DNA of 64,000 nucleotides from PALSA-607 sp036501485 (GCA_036501485.1 DASYAG010000056.1:61472-125471), one strand, 5' to 3'; shown: positions 28,155 through 37,107, counted from the first letter of the stretch. The notes: generated by a model from the letters alone, not told the origin. A program made the numbers and translations.

Positions 28155-29311
28155 GACTGGCCGCCTTGTGCCGGAGCGACTTGGGCTGCCGCGAGCCGTT
28201 TTCCTCGCTGGGCAGCGATTTCTGGGGTCAGTTGGAACCATTCCTTCGCAGGTTTCAGCGACCCCACCGATCGGCCTTCGCGAACGAACAGGTAGCCGAC
28301 GCCGGCAAGTAACAACAGCAGCGAAAGGTGACCCCACAGAGTCAGGATCAGAAACGGATCGGCGGCCCCGTGCGAGACGTGCCCGGTCGCGATGCCGTTG
28401 TTGAGCATGTGGTCGGCGAGCGAGACGCCGATCGGCACCAGCAACCATGCCCAGGCGAACTTGATGCGGTGCCGATAGAGCATCCACGTTCCGAGTCCGA
28501 GGGCAATGAGTGCGGTGTGCACGAGGTGGCCGACGGACAGGTAGCTGGAGCCCCACACTTTCGCGTGCACACCACCTGGTGACAGCCACGAGAACGGCGG
28601 GAACGAGCCGAACTGTGCACCGCCTCGACCAAGCGATGCGTCCTCGAACAATGTGAAGCCAGCACCGGACCACGCGCCAATCAACACGAGATCGAGGACC
28701 GACGGCCTTGTGTCCTTGCGGCGGACAGCAATCAGTACGACCAGTAGCACCGGTAGGAGCTTGAACAGTTCCTCAGTGATCGGCACCACACCCGCGACCG
28801 CGAACAACGAGGTGACGCCGAAATGGCTGACGAGAGGACGATCGAACAGCCGCGAAAGTCCAGTAACAGCAAGGAAACCAGTGAGACCGGCACCGACGAG
28901 ACCGCGCCATCCGATCGTGCGAACCGGTCCGGCGGCGATGGTCAGCACGCCGATTGTCCAGAGTTGCCCGAACGCATCAGAGAAGAAGTGGCCTGCGCCG
29001 GCTTGCTTCGTTAAATGCGGCAACGCGGCGATGACCGTTACAGCTGACACCGCGAGGCCGATATTCGACACCATCGTCATCGTCTTCGCTCGCGTGGCAG
29101 ATGTCGCGGACCGAGATGCGTAGATCAGCGCGACGCGCAGCCCGATGACGACACCGATCAGCACGATGGCAGCGGCGGCGCTCGAAGGCAACACATGTAG
29201 GAGCCGCGCCGCACCCGCCGCTAGAGAGATGGCGATGCCAACCGCGGCGATTCGCGCGAGTCGGCGGTCGCCAGCGTGGGTGAGGTTCGGCGTTCGCAGT
29301 TGCGTGGCCAT
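28151..29311 (-). CDS. PrsW family intramembrane metalloprotease
   Basis: 386 residues, ATG preceded by AGAGGA. About ten membrane helices. Family motifs: ITEELFKLLPVLLV (Glu-Glu), GAGFTLFEDASLG (Glu), VGHLVHTALIALGLG (His) and SLADHMLNN (Asp/His). PrsW cleaves anti-sigma factors in Bacillus; the substrate here is unknown. The gene downstream overlaps by 4 bp and encodes a repeat protein, so the two are co-translated. It diverges from the HtrA gene. Confidence 0.9.
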   Translation of the reverse strand: MATQLRTPNLTHAGDRRLARIAAVGIAISLAAGAARLLHVLPSSAAAAIVLIGVVIGLRVALIYASRSATSATRAKTMTMVSNIGLAVSAVTVIAALPHLTKQAGAGHFFSDAFGQLWTIGVLTIAAGPVRTIGWRGLVGAGLTGFLAVTGLSRLFDRPLVSHFGVTSLFAVAGVVPITEELFKLLPVLLVVLIAVRRKDTRPSVLDLVLIGAWSGAGFTLFEDASLGRGGAQFGSFPPFSWLSPGGVHAKVWGSSYLSVGHLVHTALIALGLGTWMLYRHRIKFAWAWLLVPIGVSLADHMLNNGIATGHVSHGAADPFLILTLWGHLSLLLLLAGVGYLFVREGRSVGSLKPAKEWFQLTPEIAAQRGKRLAAAQVAPAQGGQS

Positions 29312-29478
29312 GGTTGTCCTCTGCTGCTCCCGGGCCGGTTTGGGGTGGCGGGGCTAGTTCAGACCTGGGCCGTAACGTCTCGGTAATTCGGAATTCAGGA
29401 GCTTCTTAGCCGCGTCTCATGCGACGTACAGCAGACGGTCGGAAAGTAATGGAGACACGATCGACTGAGGAGCCAGCC

Positions 29479-30957
29479 ATGAGCGCCGACATCACGCCCG
29501 AGAACCCAACACCGAAGGACACCGCGCCAGCACCCGAGGCTGCCGCTGCAGTGCCGTCGCGGCATCGCCGGCGTCGCGGTCGGACGACGGCGGTGCTCGC
29601 AGCGGTTGTCGCCGCGGCCGTCGCGGGTGCTGTCGGCGTCGGCCAACTGGATCGGCCCGCGGCGGCTAAGACGCAGAACGCCGCTGCGGCGGCCAGCAAC
29701 TCGCCGTCCAGCACTTCGTCTTCAGGCACGTCTTCTTCAGGCACGTCGTCGTCCGATGGATCGTCGGGCAGCAACGCGGACTGGTCGCCGTACGGAGGCG
29801 GTTATGGCGGTTACGGCTACGGCGGTTACGGCTATGGCTACAGCGATCCGTGGAGTTACGTGCCGAGCTACGGCTACGGCGGTTCGAGCGGTTCGAGCGG
29901 TTCGAGCGGTTCGAGCGGTTCGTCGGGCAACTCCTCCAACAGCTCGTCGAGTGGCACTACTGCGGGCAGTGGTTCGCCGTCCAACGTCTCCGCCATCGCG
30001 ACCACCGTTGATCCTGGCCTGGTCGACATCAACTCGACGTTCGGTTATGAAGAGGCCTCGGGCGCCGGCACGGGAATCGTGCTGACGTCAACCGGTGAAA
30101 TCCTCACCAACAACCACGTCATCGACGGCGCCACCGCGATCAGCGTCACCGACGTCGGCAACGGCAAGACCTACAAGGCCACCGTCGTCGGATACGACGC
30201 GACGCAAGACATCGCGGTGCTGCAACTGCAAGGCGCGTCAGGCTTGAAGGTCGCGACGATCGGCGACTCGTCGAAGGCGACAGTCGGCGAAGGCGTCGTG
30301 GCGATCGGCAACGCGGGCGGCACCGGCGGAACTCCCAGTGCTGCAGGCGGATCGATCCTCGCGCTGAACCAGCCGATCACTGCAAGCGACGAACTCGGCG
30401 GCACCAGCGAGCAGTTGACCGGACTCATCGAGGTCAACGCCGACGTCGAGCCGGGCGACTCGGGCGGCTCGCTCGTGAACAGCGCCGGCCAGGTCATCGG
30501 CATCGACACCGCAGCATCCGGATCCAACGGGCAGGACGACCCGTTCGCCTCCTACGAATCGGGCGGCTCGGCAAACGAGGGTTTCGCGATTCCGATCAAC
30601 GAAGCGTTGACGATCGCGCGCCAGATGGTCGCCGGCAAGGCATCGGCGGCTGTCCACGTCGGCAGCACCGCGTTCCTCGGCGTCGAACTCGCATCGACCG
30701 ACTCGAGCTTCGGTCAGTCAACTGCCTCGGGCGCGACGATCGCCGGCGTCATTGACGGCGGGACGGCGGCTGGTGCGGGCCTCGCGGAAGGCGACGTGAT
30801 CACCTCACTCGGTGGGCACACCGTCGACTCGGCCACCACGCTCTCGACGCTGATGGCCGGATACCACGCGGGCACCAAGGTCGTGCTCGGCTGGACCGAC
30901 ACGACCGGTGCGACCCACACCGCGACTGTGACGTTGGGCAGCGGACCCGCCGCGTAG
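29479..30957 (+). CDS. HtrA/DegP-like trypsin-type serine protease with PDZ domain
   Basis: 492 residues from the ATG at 29479, chosen for GAGGAG 7 bases upstream; earlier in-frame ATGs at 29419 and 29449 lack a good site. A cytoplasmic tail, one membrane helix (about residues 37-56), then a 100-residue Ser/Gly/Tyr-rich linker. The catalytic triad is His 213 (TNNHVI), Asp 244 (QDIAVLQL) and Ser 328 (GDSGGS). A C-terminal PDZ domain starts near residue 400 (AFLGVELAS). Membrane-anchored envelope quality-control protease. Confidence 0.93.
   Translation: MSADITPENPTPKDTAPAPEAAAAVPSRHRRRRGRTTAVLAAVVAAAVAGAVGVGQLDRPAAAKTQNAAAAASNSPSSTSSSGTSSSGTSSSDGSSGSNADWSPYGGGYGGYGYGGYGYGYSDPWSYVPSYGYGGSSGSSGSSGSSGSSGNSSNSSSSGTTAGSGSPSNVSAIATTVDPGLVDINSTFGYEEASGAGTGIVLTSTGEILTNNHVIDGATAISVTDVGNGKTYKATVVGYDATQDIAVLQLQGASGLKVATIGDSSKATVGEGVVAIGNAGGTGGTPSAAGGSILALNQPITASDELGGTSEQLTGLIEVNADVEPGDSGGSLVNSAGQVIGIDTAASGSNGQDDPFASYESGGSANEGFAIPINEALTIARQMVAGKASAAVHVGSTAFLGVELASTDSSFGQSTASGATIAGVIDGGTAAGAGLAEGDVITSLGGHTVDSATTLSTLMAGYHAGTKVVLGWTDTTGATHTATVTLGSGPAA
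29881..29925 (+). repeat. 9-bp tandem repeat inside HtrA linker
   Basis: Four perfect copies and one partial copy of GGTTCGAGC encode repeated Gly-Ser-Ser in the disordered linker of the HtrA-like protease. In-frame length change would only vary linker length. Confidence 0.85.
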
Positions 30958-31063
30958 CTCGGCACAGACTGAAGTCGGGGACGTCCCGTTGCCTCCCAGG
31001 GCGGTGGGACGTTTCCGATTTCTTCGTGCGGCGACCCGGTCGTTGCATCGTCTATCGCGCGCG

Positions 31064-31151
31064 CTTTGCTCTGTTGCTGTAGCGCAACAGCTCAGCTCTG
31101 TTGCTGTGGGGCGACAGCTCAGCTCTGTTGCTGTGGGGCGACAGAGCAAAG
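31064..31151 (+). repeat. Array of three 27-bp palindromic repeats (copy 1)
   Basis: Three units of 27 bp start at 31068, 31095 and 31122. Each has the core CTGTTGCTGTGGGGCGACAG or a close variant, able to fold as a stem CTGTTGC/GCAACAG, joined by CTCAG. The whole array is bracketed by a perfect 11-bp inverted repeat, CTTTGCTCTGT at 31064-31074 and ACAGAGCAAAG at 31141-31151. It lies in the 382-base spacer (30958-31339) between the HtrA gene and the DUF3494 gene; the rest of that spacer shows no gene. The same unit occurs reversed at 57112-57230. Confidence 0.9.
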
Positions 31152-31339
31152 TATCCGGAGAAGTTGATCGGTCACGCCGCAATTGGCTCCGCGAATTCCG
31201 GCAAATGGGTGAATATTGTGCGCGAATGGTCTCATGTTTGGGTTCTGTGTGACGATGTGACTACTTAGCGTGTTGTTGGGCGGTCCGGATACTCGTGCCC
31301 ACCTTTTGCCGCTACCTCATCCAGTAGAGCGGCATTTGA

Positions 31340-32521
31340 ATGACACGAACCTCCCTCAGGCACGCGTCCGCGACCTCGCTCATGGCGTTTTCCGTCGTCG
31401 CCGCGCTAGTCATGACGACGGGCACCGCGCAGGCGGCCGCGACGACGGTCCCTCTCGGCACCGCGGGCACGTACGCGATCCTCGCCGGGTCAGGAATCAC
31501 GAACACCGGGATCACGACGATTAACGGCGATGTCGGCTCGTCGCCGACTGCGTCGGAGACCGGCTTCGCCGCGTGTCCGGGTGCGAACTGCGTGACGCTG
31601 ACCGGCGCGAACCACACGAGCCCGAACCCGAACGATGCAGTGACTCAGGGCGCGAAGGCCGCGCTGACTAACGCGTTCAACAACGCTGCCGGCCAGACAC
31701 CTGGCGTCGTCCTCACTGAGCTCGCAGGTCAGACACTTGTCGCGGGCGTGTACACATCGGCGTCCGGCACGTTTGGGATGTCAGGCACGCTGACCCTCGA
31801 CGGCGCGAACAATGCGAACTCCGTCTTCATCTTTCAGACCGCGAGCACGCTGATCACCGGCGGCACCGGCAACATCAACCTGATCCGTGGCGCGCAGGCG
31901 TGCAACATCTTCTGGAAGATCGGTAGCGCCGCCACCCTCGGTGCCGGCTCGACGCTCGACGGCACGGTCATGGCGCACGACAGCATCTCGCTCGGCAGCG
32001 GCGTCACCGTTATTGGTCGACTGCTTGCTGGCGAGCAGGCGTCCGGCGCGGGTGCGGTCACGTTGATTCACGACACGATCATCCGGCCGACATGCGCCGC
32101 GACTCCGGTCGTGACGCCAAGCGCGAGCGCGACGCCCAAGCCTTCTGTCACACCAAAGCCGACTGCTACGCCGAAGCCGACTGCTACCCCGAAGCCGACA
32201 ACTCCAGCCGCATCGGCCTCCGCCGCAGCAGCGTCGAAGTTAGCCGCGGCAGCAAAAGCAGCCGCAGCATCGAAGGCGGCAGCGGCGTTGAAGGCAGCAG
32301 CCGCACCCGGCGCAGCGGGGGCCGGAGCAGCAGCACCTGGTGCACCTCAGATCCAGCGCGTTCCGGTCGGCGCCGTGCACACAGGTGACGGCAGCTCGAT
32401 CCGGCACGCAGGCACTGTGCCACCGGTCGTCGCCATCGGGATAGCCACTCTCGGACTCGCCGTTGCCGGCGCCAGCGTGACCGCGTCGAATCTCGCTCAC
32501 CGTCGCCGTCGTCAACGATGA
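31340..32521 (+). CDS. DUF3494 ice-binding-like secreted protein with C-terminal membrane anchor
   Basis: 393 residues. Signal peptide to about residue 32 (GTAQAAA). Residues about 35-252 match the DUF3494 ice-binding beta-solenoid: LGTAGTYAILAGSGITNTG, TINGDVGSSP, ANSVFIFQTASTLITG, NIFWKIGSAATLGAGSTLDGT and ISLGSGVTVIGRLLA. A Pro/Lys/Thr then Ala/Lys-rich stalk follows, ending in a hydrophobic helix and RRRRQR. Many DUF3494 proteins are adhesins rather than antifreezes. It overlaps the sortase gene by 4 bp. I see no LPXTG motif before the C-terminal helix. Confidence 0.9.
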   Translation: MTRTSLRHASATSLMAFSVVAALVMTTGTAQAAATTVPLGTAGTYAILAGSGITNTGITTINGDVGSSPTASETGFAACPGANCVTLTGANHTSPNPNDAVTQGAKAALTNAFNNAAGQTPGVVLTELAGQTLVAGVYTSASGTFGMSGTLTLDGANNANSVFIFQTASTLITGGTGNINLIRGAQACNIFWKIGSAATLGAGSTLDGTVMAHDSISLGSGVTVIGRLLAGEQASGAGAVTLIHDTIIRPTCAATPVVTPSASATPKPSVTPKPTATPKPTATPKPTTPAASASAAAASKLAAAAKAAAASKAAAALKAAAAPGAAGAGAAAPGAPQIQRVPVGAVHTGDGSSIRHAGTVPPVVAIGIATLGLAVAGASVTASNLAHRRRRQR

Positions 32522-33243
32522 AGGCGCGCATGGCGGTAAGTGCAGCGATCGCGGCCGTTTTCGTCGCAGGGTGCGGAACGTCGAGCGCGACGAAGTCGGC
32601 TGTCGCACCGTCTGTGGCGCCGGTACCGTCATCTGCCGTTGCGTCCGCGCGGGCGTCGTCAGCACCGGCGTCCGCGCCCGTATCGGATTCGCCGATGGAT
32701 TCCATCTTGCCGTCCGCACCCGACGTCCCATCGTCTGTTGCGACTGCGGCTGACCTGGCGAACCTGCCGATCGCCAAGCCGATGAGCAAATCGGTTCCGG
32801 TGCGAGTGCGAGTTCCGTCAATCGGAGTCGACAGCCCACTGATGAACTTGGGCCTACTCGCCGACGGATCGCTACAGGTTCCCCCGGCCGCAACGCCCGC
32901 AGGCTGGTACACGGGCGCACCGACACCTGGCGAGCTCGGACCGGCCATCATCGTCGGCCACATTGACTGGGCAGGTGTCGACGGCGTGTTCTACCGACTG
33001 CACTCACTACTGCCGGGCGCCGAAATCGACGTCACGCGTGCGGACGGCAGCACTGCTGTTTTCCGCGTACTCAGCGTGCATGAGTACGCCAAAGATGCGT
33101 TCCCGACGAAGCTCGTCTACGGCAACACCGCCTACTCCGCGCTGCGATTGATCACCTGTGGCGGCGCGTTCAACACCAAGGCGCATAGCTATGAAGACGA
33201 CATCGTGGCGTACGCCGAACTCGTGGGGCCCGCCGTTACCTAG
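32518..33243 (+). CDS. Class F sortase
   Basis: 241 residues; ATG overlaps the upstream stop (ATGA). The N-terminus ends in VAGC (Cys 19), a possible lipobox, followed by a Ser/Ala/Pro linker. The sortase domain starts near residue 94 (VRVRVPSIGVDSPL). Active-site His 148 (VGHID) and Cys 214 (LITCGG) are present; where class F enzymes often carry an Arg near the final strand, this one reads SYEDD, with Arg 210 just before the Cys. It would join a surface protein to the wall; the co-translated DUF3494 protein is the obvious candidate substrate. Confidence 0.9.
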   Translation: MKARMAVSAAIAAVFVAGCGTSSATKSAVAPSVAPVPSSAVASARASSAPASAPVSDSPMDSILPSAPDVPSSVATAADLANLPIAKPMSKSVPVRVRVPSIGVDSPLMNLGLLADGSLQVPPAATPAGWYTGAPTPGELGPAIIVGHIDWAGVDGVFYRLHSLLPGAEIDVTRADGSTAVFRVLSVHEYAKDAFPTKLVYGNTAYSALRLITCGGAFNTKAHSYEDDIVAYAELVGPAVT

Positions 33244-33324
33244 GCTCTGTGGGTAACTTCGCCGCCATCCACAAGCTGCGTTCTGCCGTGTTGCGCGACG
33301 CCGCACAAGCGCAGGCTTCGTTGC

Positions 33325-34368
33325 ATGACGACAGACACGCAGGTCAGGGTCAAGCTCCGCTCACCAGCCGACATCATCGACGCCGTTCCTTATCTGGTCG
33401 GATTTGAGCCGCACGAGTCACTCGTCGTGCTCTCGTTGCGCGGCCCGCGCAGCCGCCTCGGACTGACGGCGCGCATCGATCTGCCTGCGGCGAAATTCGC
33501 AACGGCGTGCGCGCGAAGTTTCGTCGGCTACCTCAAGCGTGACGGTGCGGCGCAGGCGATCATCGTGTTCTACCCGCCGTCCGGTGGCATTTCGTATCCG
33601 TCGATCAAGCCGCTGGCCGCTGCGCTGACCAAGCACCTGAACAGGGCGCGCATCGACGTGCGAGAAATGCTGTGCGTCGACGATGGCCGATGGTGGTCAA
33701 TGAAATGCGAGAACGCCGAGTGCTGCCCGCCGTCCGGAACGTTGATCGAGCGCGACACGACCTCGGAACTCGCGGTCGCGATGACCGTCGAGGGTCGCGT
33801 TGTGCTGGGCTCGCGAGAAGAACTCGCGAACATGCTCGACCCTGTCGGCGGCATGGCGGCAGCGGCAATGGCATACGCGATCCCGCGTATTGACGAGGAA
33901 CTCGCCGCGCGAGTTTTCGCGGGTCACAAAAGCCAGGTCGTCGCCGAATCGTTAGCGCTCTACCGCGCGACGGTCGAGGCGAGCGTCGAGGGCTCGGCTG
34001 GCGAACTCACTGCCGACGACGCCGCGAGGATGATCGTGTCTCTCGACCTGTGGGGTGTGCGCGACGAGATCCTCACTTGGTTCGACGGCGACCTCGGCGA
34101 CGCGACGCGTGCCCTTCTCTTGGAGTTGGTCCGACGCTCGGTGATGCCAGGTGCCGCCGCGGCACTGACCGTGCTCGCGTGGGTCTGCTATCTACGGGGC
34201 GAAGGCGTCCTCGCCGGCATCGCGATCGATCGTGCGCGCACGGCCAACCCGAAGTACACCCTCGCGGAGCTGCTCGATCAAGTGCTCTCAGGTGCCGTCG
34301 ATCCATCGATTTTCCAGGAGACGATTGCGAGCCCAGAGTTCCGGCAGGGGTTGGCGGCAGGAGCATGA
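33325..34368 (+). CDS. DUF4192 family protein
   Basis: 347 residues, cytoplasmic. The N-terminus VKLRSPADIIDAVPYLVGFEPHESLVVLSL is the family signature. The C-terminal half is helical, with an ALTVLAWVCYLRGEGVLAGIAIDRA stretch typical of DUF4192. The family is widespread in actinobacteria and has no known function. It stands alone between the sortase gene and the convergent phosphatase gene. Confidence 0.92.
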   Translation: MTTDTQVRVKLRSPADIIDAVPYLVGFEPHESLVVLSLRGPRSRLGLTARIDLPAAKFATACARSFVGYLKRDGAAQAIIVFYPPSGGISYPSIKPLAAALTKHLNRARIDVREMLCVDDGRWWSMKCENAECCPPSGTLIERDTTSELAVAMTVEGRVVLGSREELANMLDPVGGMAAAAMAYAIPRIDEELAARVFAGHKSQVVAESLALYRATVEASVEGSAGELTADDAARMIVSLDLWGVRDEILTWFDGDLGDATRALLLELVRRSVMPGAAAALTVLAWVCYLRGEGVLAGIAIDRARTANPKYTLAELLDQVLSGAVDPSIFQETIASPEFRQGLAAGA

Positions 34369-34490
34369 CGGCTCATTCGGGGTGTTCCCGCCGGTCTTGA
34401 AATCCCGACAACGGGGCACATACGATCGGTTACGTTCCAGCGAGTGCGTCCCCCAGGACCTCGGGTACGTGCTGGGGCTTGCGCCGACGG

Positions 34491-35669
34491 CTAGTTCAGG
34501 CCCCGCCAATCGAGGCACACGGCGGTGGCGTCGTCTTGCAAATCTCCTGCGCGATGGGCGACCACGGCCGCCGTCACCTGCCGAACGGTCTCGATCGCGG
34601 AGAGGTCGCTCATGTCGCGCAACAACGCGTGCAGCGCGGTGTCGCCCAGTGCCTCACCGCCAACCGGCTTGGCTTCGACGATGCCATCGCTGATCAAGAC
34701 AAGGCGATCGCCGGCGCGAAGCTGAAACCGCTCGGGAACGTACAAGGTGTCAGCGAACATTCCGAGCGGCGGCGAGGCCGCGAGCTGCACGGTGCTGACG
34801 GCACCATCACGCACCAGGATCGGCAACGGATGTCCGGCATTGACCACCGCCGCGGCGCCGGACGGGACGTCGACTTGCAGCAGGGCGAGCGTCACGAAGT
34901 ACTCGCCCGCGAACTGCTGCGTCAGATTGCTCGCGGCGTTGGTCGCTTGCGCGACCACGCCGTCGCCACGTCGCCGCGAGTTGCGCATCGTCGTTACAGC
35001 GAGGCTAGCGAGCATTGCTGACCGCAACCCGTGACCCATGGCGTCGGACACGGAGATTGTGAGATCTGCTGGTGCTACGGCGTAATCGAAGGTGTCGCCA
35101 CCGATCTCATACGCCGGCTCGAGGCTGCCCGCGATGTCGTACTCGGCGCACGCGTAGGCGAGCACGGGCAGCATCTCCCACTGCATTTCCGCTGCGAGTT
35201 GCAAATCTCGTCGCCGGCGGATGCGCTCGAACTGATCGGTGTAGCGGCGGGCGGCCGCGATCATGTACGCGAGCACCCGAGCAACCTCTGCGAGTTGCTC
35301 GCGGATCGCAATGGTGGCGGATGGCACCTGCACTTCAAGGACCCCAACCCGCTCGGCACGCTGCGTGATCGGGAAATACAGCGCCACCCCGCCGTCCGGC
35401 ATAGCGACTTCGACGACCCGCTGCTCGCGATAGGCGCGGCCGGCCTCGCTGCCTTCGATCCGTTGCGCACCCAACGTCGGCGACGGCACGGCGTCGGGCA
35501 CCGGCTCGAGCGTGCGTTCCTCGTAGTCCGCGAGCAGCACGGTCGCGGCTTGCGCGCCGATTCTCGCGTTGAGGAAATCGTGCAGCACCGTGGCGAGCCG
35601 GTATGGCGGCGCGGCGTCGAGCGCGCGAATCAGCGACCCGAGCAGCGTGGGACCAATCTCGTCAGGCAT
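34491..35669 (-). CDS. PP2C/SpoIIE-type serine phosphatase with N-terminal GAF-like domain
   Basis: 392 residues from the ATG at 35669; an ATG four codons upstream is an alternative. Residues about 20-150 look like a GAF sensor (RIGAQAATVLLADYEERTLEPV). The phosphatase domain starts near LQLAAEMQWEMLP, with metal-binding Asp residues in YEIGGDTFDYA and VSDAMGHGLRSAMLA and LISDGIVEAK near the end. Proteins of this kind control anti-anti-sigma factors in partner-switching pathways. No partner gene is adjacent; an RsbW-like kinase lies 14 kb away. It is a regulator; the signal is unknown. Confidence 0.92.
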   Translation of the reverse strand: MPDEIGPTLLGSLIRALDAAPPYRLATVLHDFLNARIGAQAATVLLADYEERTLEPVPDAVPSPTLGAQRIEGSEAGRAYREQRVVEVAMPDGGVALYFPITQRAERVGVLEVQVPSATIAIREQLAEVARVLAYMIAAARRYTDQFERIRRRRDLQLAAEMQWEMLPVLAYACAEYDIAGSLEPAYEIGGDTFDYAVAPADLTISVSDAMGHGLRSAMLASLAVTTMRNSRRRGDGVVAQATNAASNLTQQFAGEYFVTLALLQVDVPSGAAAVVNAGHPLPILVRDGAVSTVQLAASPPLGMFADTLYVPERFQLRAGDRLVLISDGIVEAKPVGGEALGDTALHALLRDMSDLSAIETVRQVTAAVVAHRAGDLQDDATAVCLDWRGLN

Positions 35670-35791
35670 GCCCGTCACCATACGGTGGTCGCTCTCGACG
35701 AGCCCGAGGCGCATTGAACGGGCACATTGAACGGGACGGCGGCGGCGTGCGTAGTGGGATCGATAGCCCATCACAACGTCGGGAGCCAAAG

Positions 35792-36367
35792 ATGCGCACA
35801 TCTCCAGTGATCAAGGCGACGGTCTTCCTTGGAATGGCCGCGTTGCTGGTAGCCGGATGCTCCAGCAGCAAGAAGTCGAGCAGCGGCACGCCTACTGCGG
35901 TAGCCAGCACCGCTGCACCTGCCGCGGCACCCTCTAGTGCGGCACCCGCAGCCGGGGGATCGGGCGCAGCCGCCCCCGCTGGTCCGGCCAGCGTCGCGTC
36001 GAAGTCAGGCGCACTGGGCACCTACCTGACAGACGGCAGCGGTAAGAGCTTGTACGTATATACGCCTGACACGACGTCAACGTCGACGTGTTACGGGCAA
36101 TGCGTCGCAGCATGGCCGGCGTTGCTGACTACAGGTGCGGCGACTGCAGGCACCGGCGCTGACGCCAGCAAGCTCGGCACCACCAAGCGCAACGACGGCA
36201 CGACACAGGTGACCTACAACGGTCACCCGCTCTACTACTTCATAGGCGACAAGGCCGCCGGCGACACGAACGGGCAAGGCAAGGAAGGCATCTGGTTCCT
36301 GGTGGCACCTGCAGGTACGCAGATCGGCGGCGGCGCGTCGTCCCCGGCCGCTGCAGCGTCCTCGTAG
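35792..36367 (+). CDS. Lipoprotein_15 (COG4315) secreted lipoprotein, copy 1
   Basis: 191 residues from the ATG with GGGAG 6 bases upstream. Lipobox LVAGC near residue 22. After an Ala/Ser linker come two copies of the Lipoprotein_15 motif: GTYLTDGSGKSLYVYTPD with CYGQCVAAWPAL, and YNGHPLYYFIGDKAAGDTNG ending in IWFLVAPAG. This family carries paired cysteines and is sometimes linked to redox or metal functions. Followed 134 bp later by a paralogue. Confidence 0.9.
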   Translation: MRTSPVIKATVFLGMAALLVAGCSSSKKSSSGTPTAVASTAAPAAAPSSAAPAAGGSGAAAPAGPASVASKSGALGTYLTDGSGKSLYVYTPDTTSTSTCYGQCVAAWPALLTTGAATAGTGADASKLGTTKRNDGTTQVTYNGHPLYYFIGDKAAGDTNGQGKEGIWFLVAPAGTQIGGGASSPAAAASS

Positions 36368-36388
36368 AGCTACTTAACTGACTGGACC

Positions 36389-36423
36389 GTCATGCGGCGT
36401 CATTCTCCGGGGCGCCGCATGAC
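36389..36423 (+). terminator. Hairpin between duplicated lipoprotein genes
   Basis: Perfect 11-bp stem GTCATGCGGCG / CGCCGCATGAC with a 13-base loop, 21 bp after the first lipoprotein stop. No T-run follows. Likely a terminator or mRNA 3'-end stabiliser. Confidence 0.65.
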
Positions 36424-36501
36424 ACCGGTCTCTCACAGCACTGATGGACCGCAAGAAGCAAGTAGCCATGCATGTGCGAGAGTCCAAGAATGAGGAACGT
36501 C

Positions 36502-37080
36502 ATGCGTGCACGGTCAACAGCGATCAAAGCGACAGTTTCGCTTGGAGTCGTTGCACTCTTGGTAACTGGATGCGCGAGTAGCAAATCTTCCAGCGGCCCA
36601 GCGGCATCGAGTGCGCCGCCAACCGCTAGCGCAGCCACCACGACGCCCGCCACCGCAGCTCCGGTCGCTCCGGGTACCGCCGGCGCGAGTGCAGCAGGCC
36701 CGACCGCTCCCGCAACTGTCGCGACCAAGATGGGGCCGCTCGGCACGTATCTCACTGACGCGAGCGGCAACACGCTCTACCTCTACGCGCCAGATACGTC
36801 ACCGACGTCGACGTGTTACGGGCAGTGCATTGCGAACTGGCCGCCACTGTTGACCAATGGGGCACCACAGGCCGGAGCGGGTGCGACCGCGACGCTCCTC
36901 AGTACGAGTCCACGCACCGACGGATCTCAGCAGGTTACGTATAAGGGTCACCCGCTGTATTACTTCAAGGGCGACAAGGCCGCGGGTGACACGAGCGGAC
37001 AGGGCAAGGCCGGCACTTGGTTCCTGGTGTCACCGGCCGGTGCCCAGATCGGCGCCGTCAAGGCTTCCCTGCACTACTGA
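36502..37080 (+). CDS. Lipoprotein_15 (COG4315) secreted lipoprotein, copy 2
   Basis: 192 residues, ATG with GAGG upstream. Lipobox LVTGC near residue 23. The mature domain matches copy 1 closely (GTYLTDASGNTLYLYAPD, CYGQCIANWPPL, YKGHPLYYFKGDKAAGDTSG), so the two arose by tandem duplication; the linkers have diverged. Confidence 0.9.
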   Translation: MRARSTAIKATVSLGVVALLVTGCASSKSSSGPAASSAPPTASAATTTPATAAPVAPGTAGASAAGPTAPATVATKMGPLGTYLTDASGNTLYLYAPDTSPTSTCYGQCIANWPPLLTNGAPQAGAGATATLLSTSPRTDGSQQVTYKGHPLYYFKGDKAAGDTSGQGKAGTWFLVSPAGAQIGAVKASLHY

Positions 37081-37107
37081 GATAGCTTCGCCTGGCTAGT
37101 TATCGAG

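Noticed and set aside
28155..28673. Upstream extension of the PDG-repeat protein to 639 residues
   Set aside because: The extra 173 residues are antisense-frame Arg-rich sequence inside the PrsW gene; the ATG at 28154 overlapping the PrsW stop is the natural start.
31064..31151. Possible CRISPR array
   Set aside because: The 27-bp units are directly adjacent with no spacers, each unit is itself a palindrome, and no cas genes are present.
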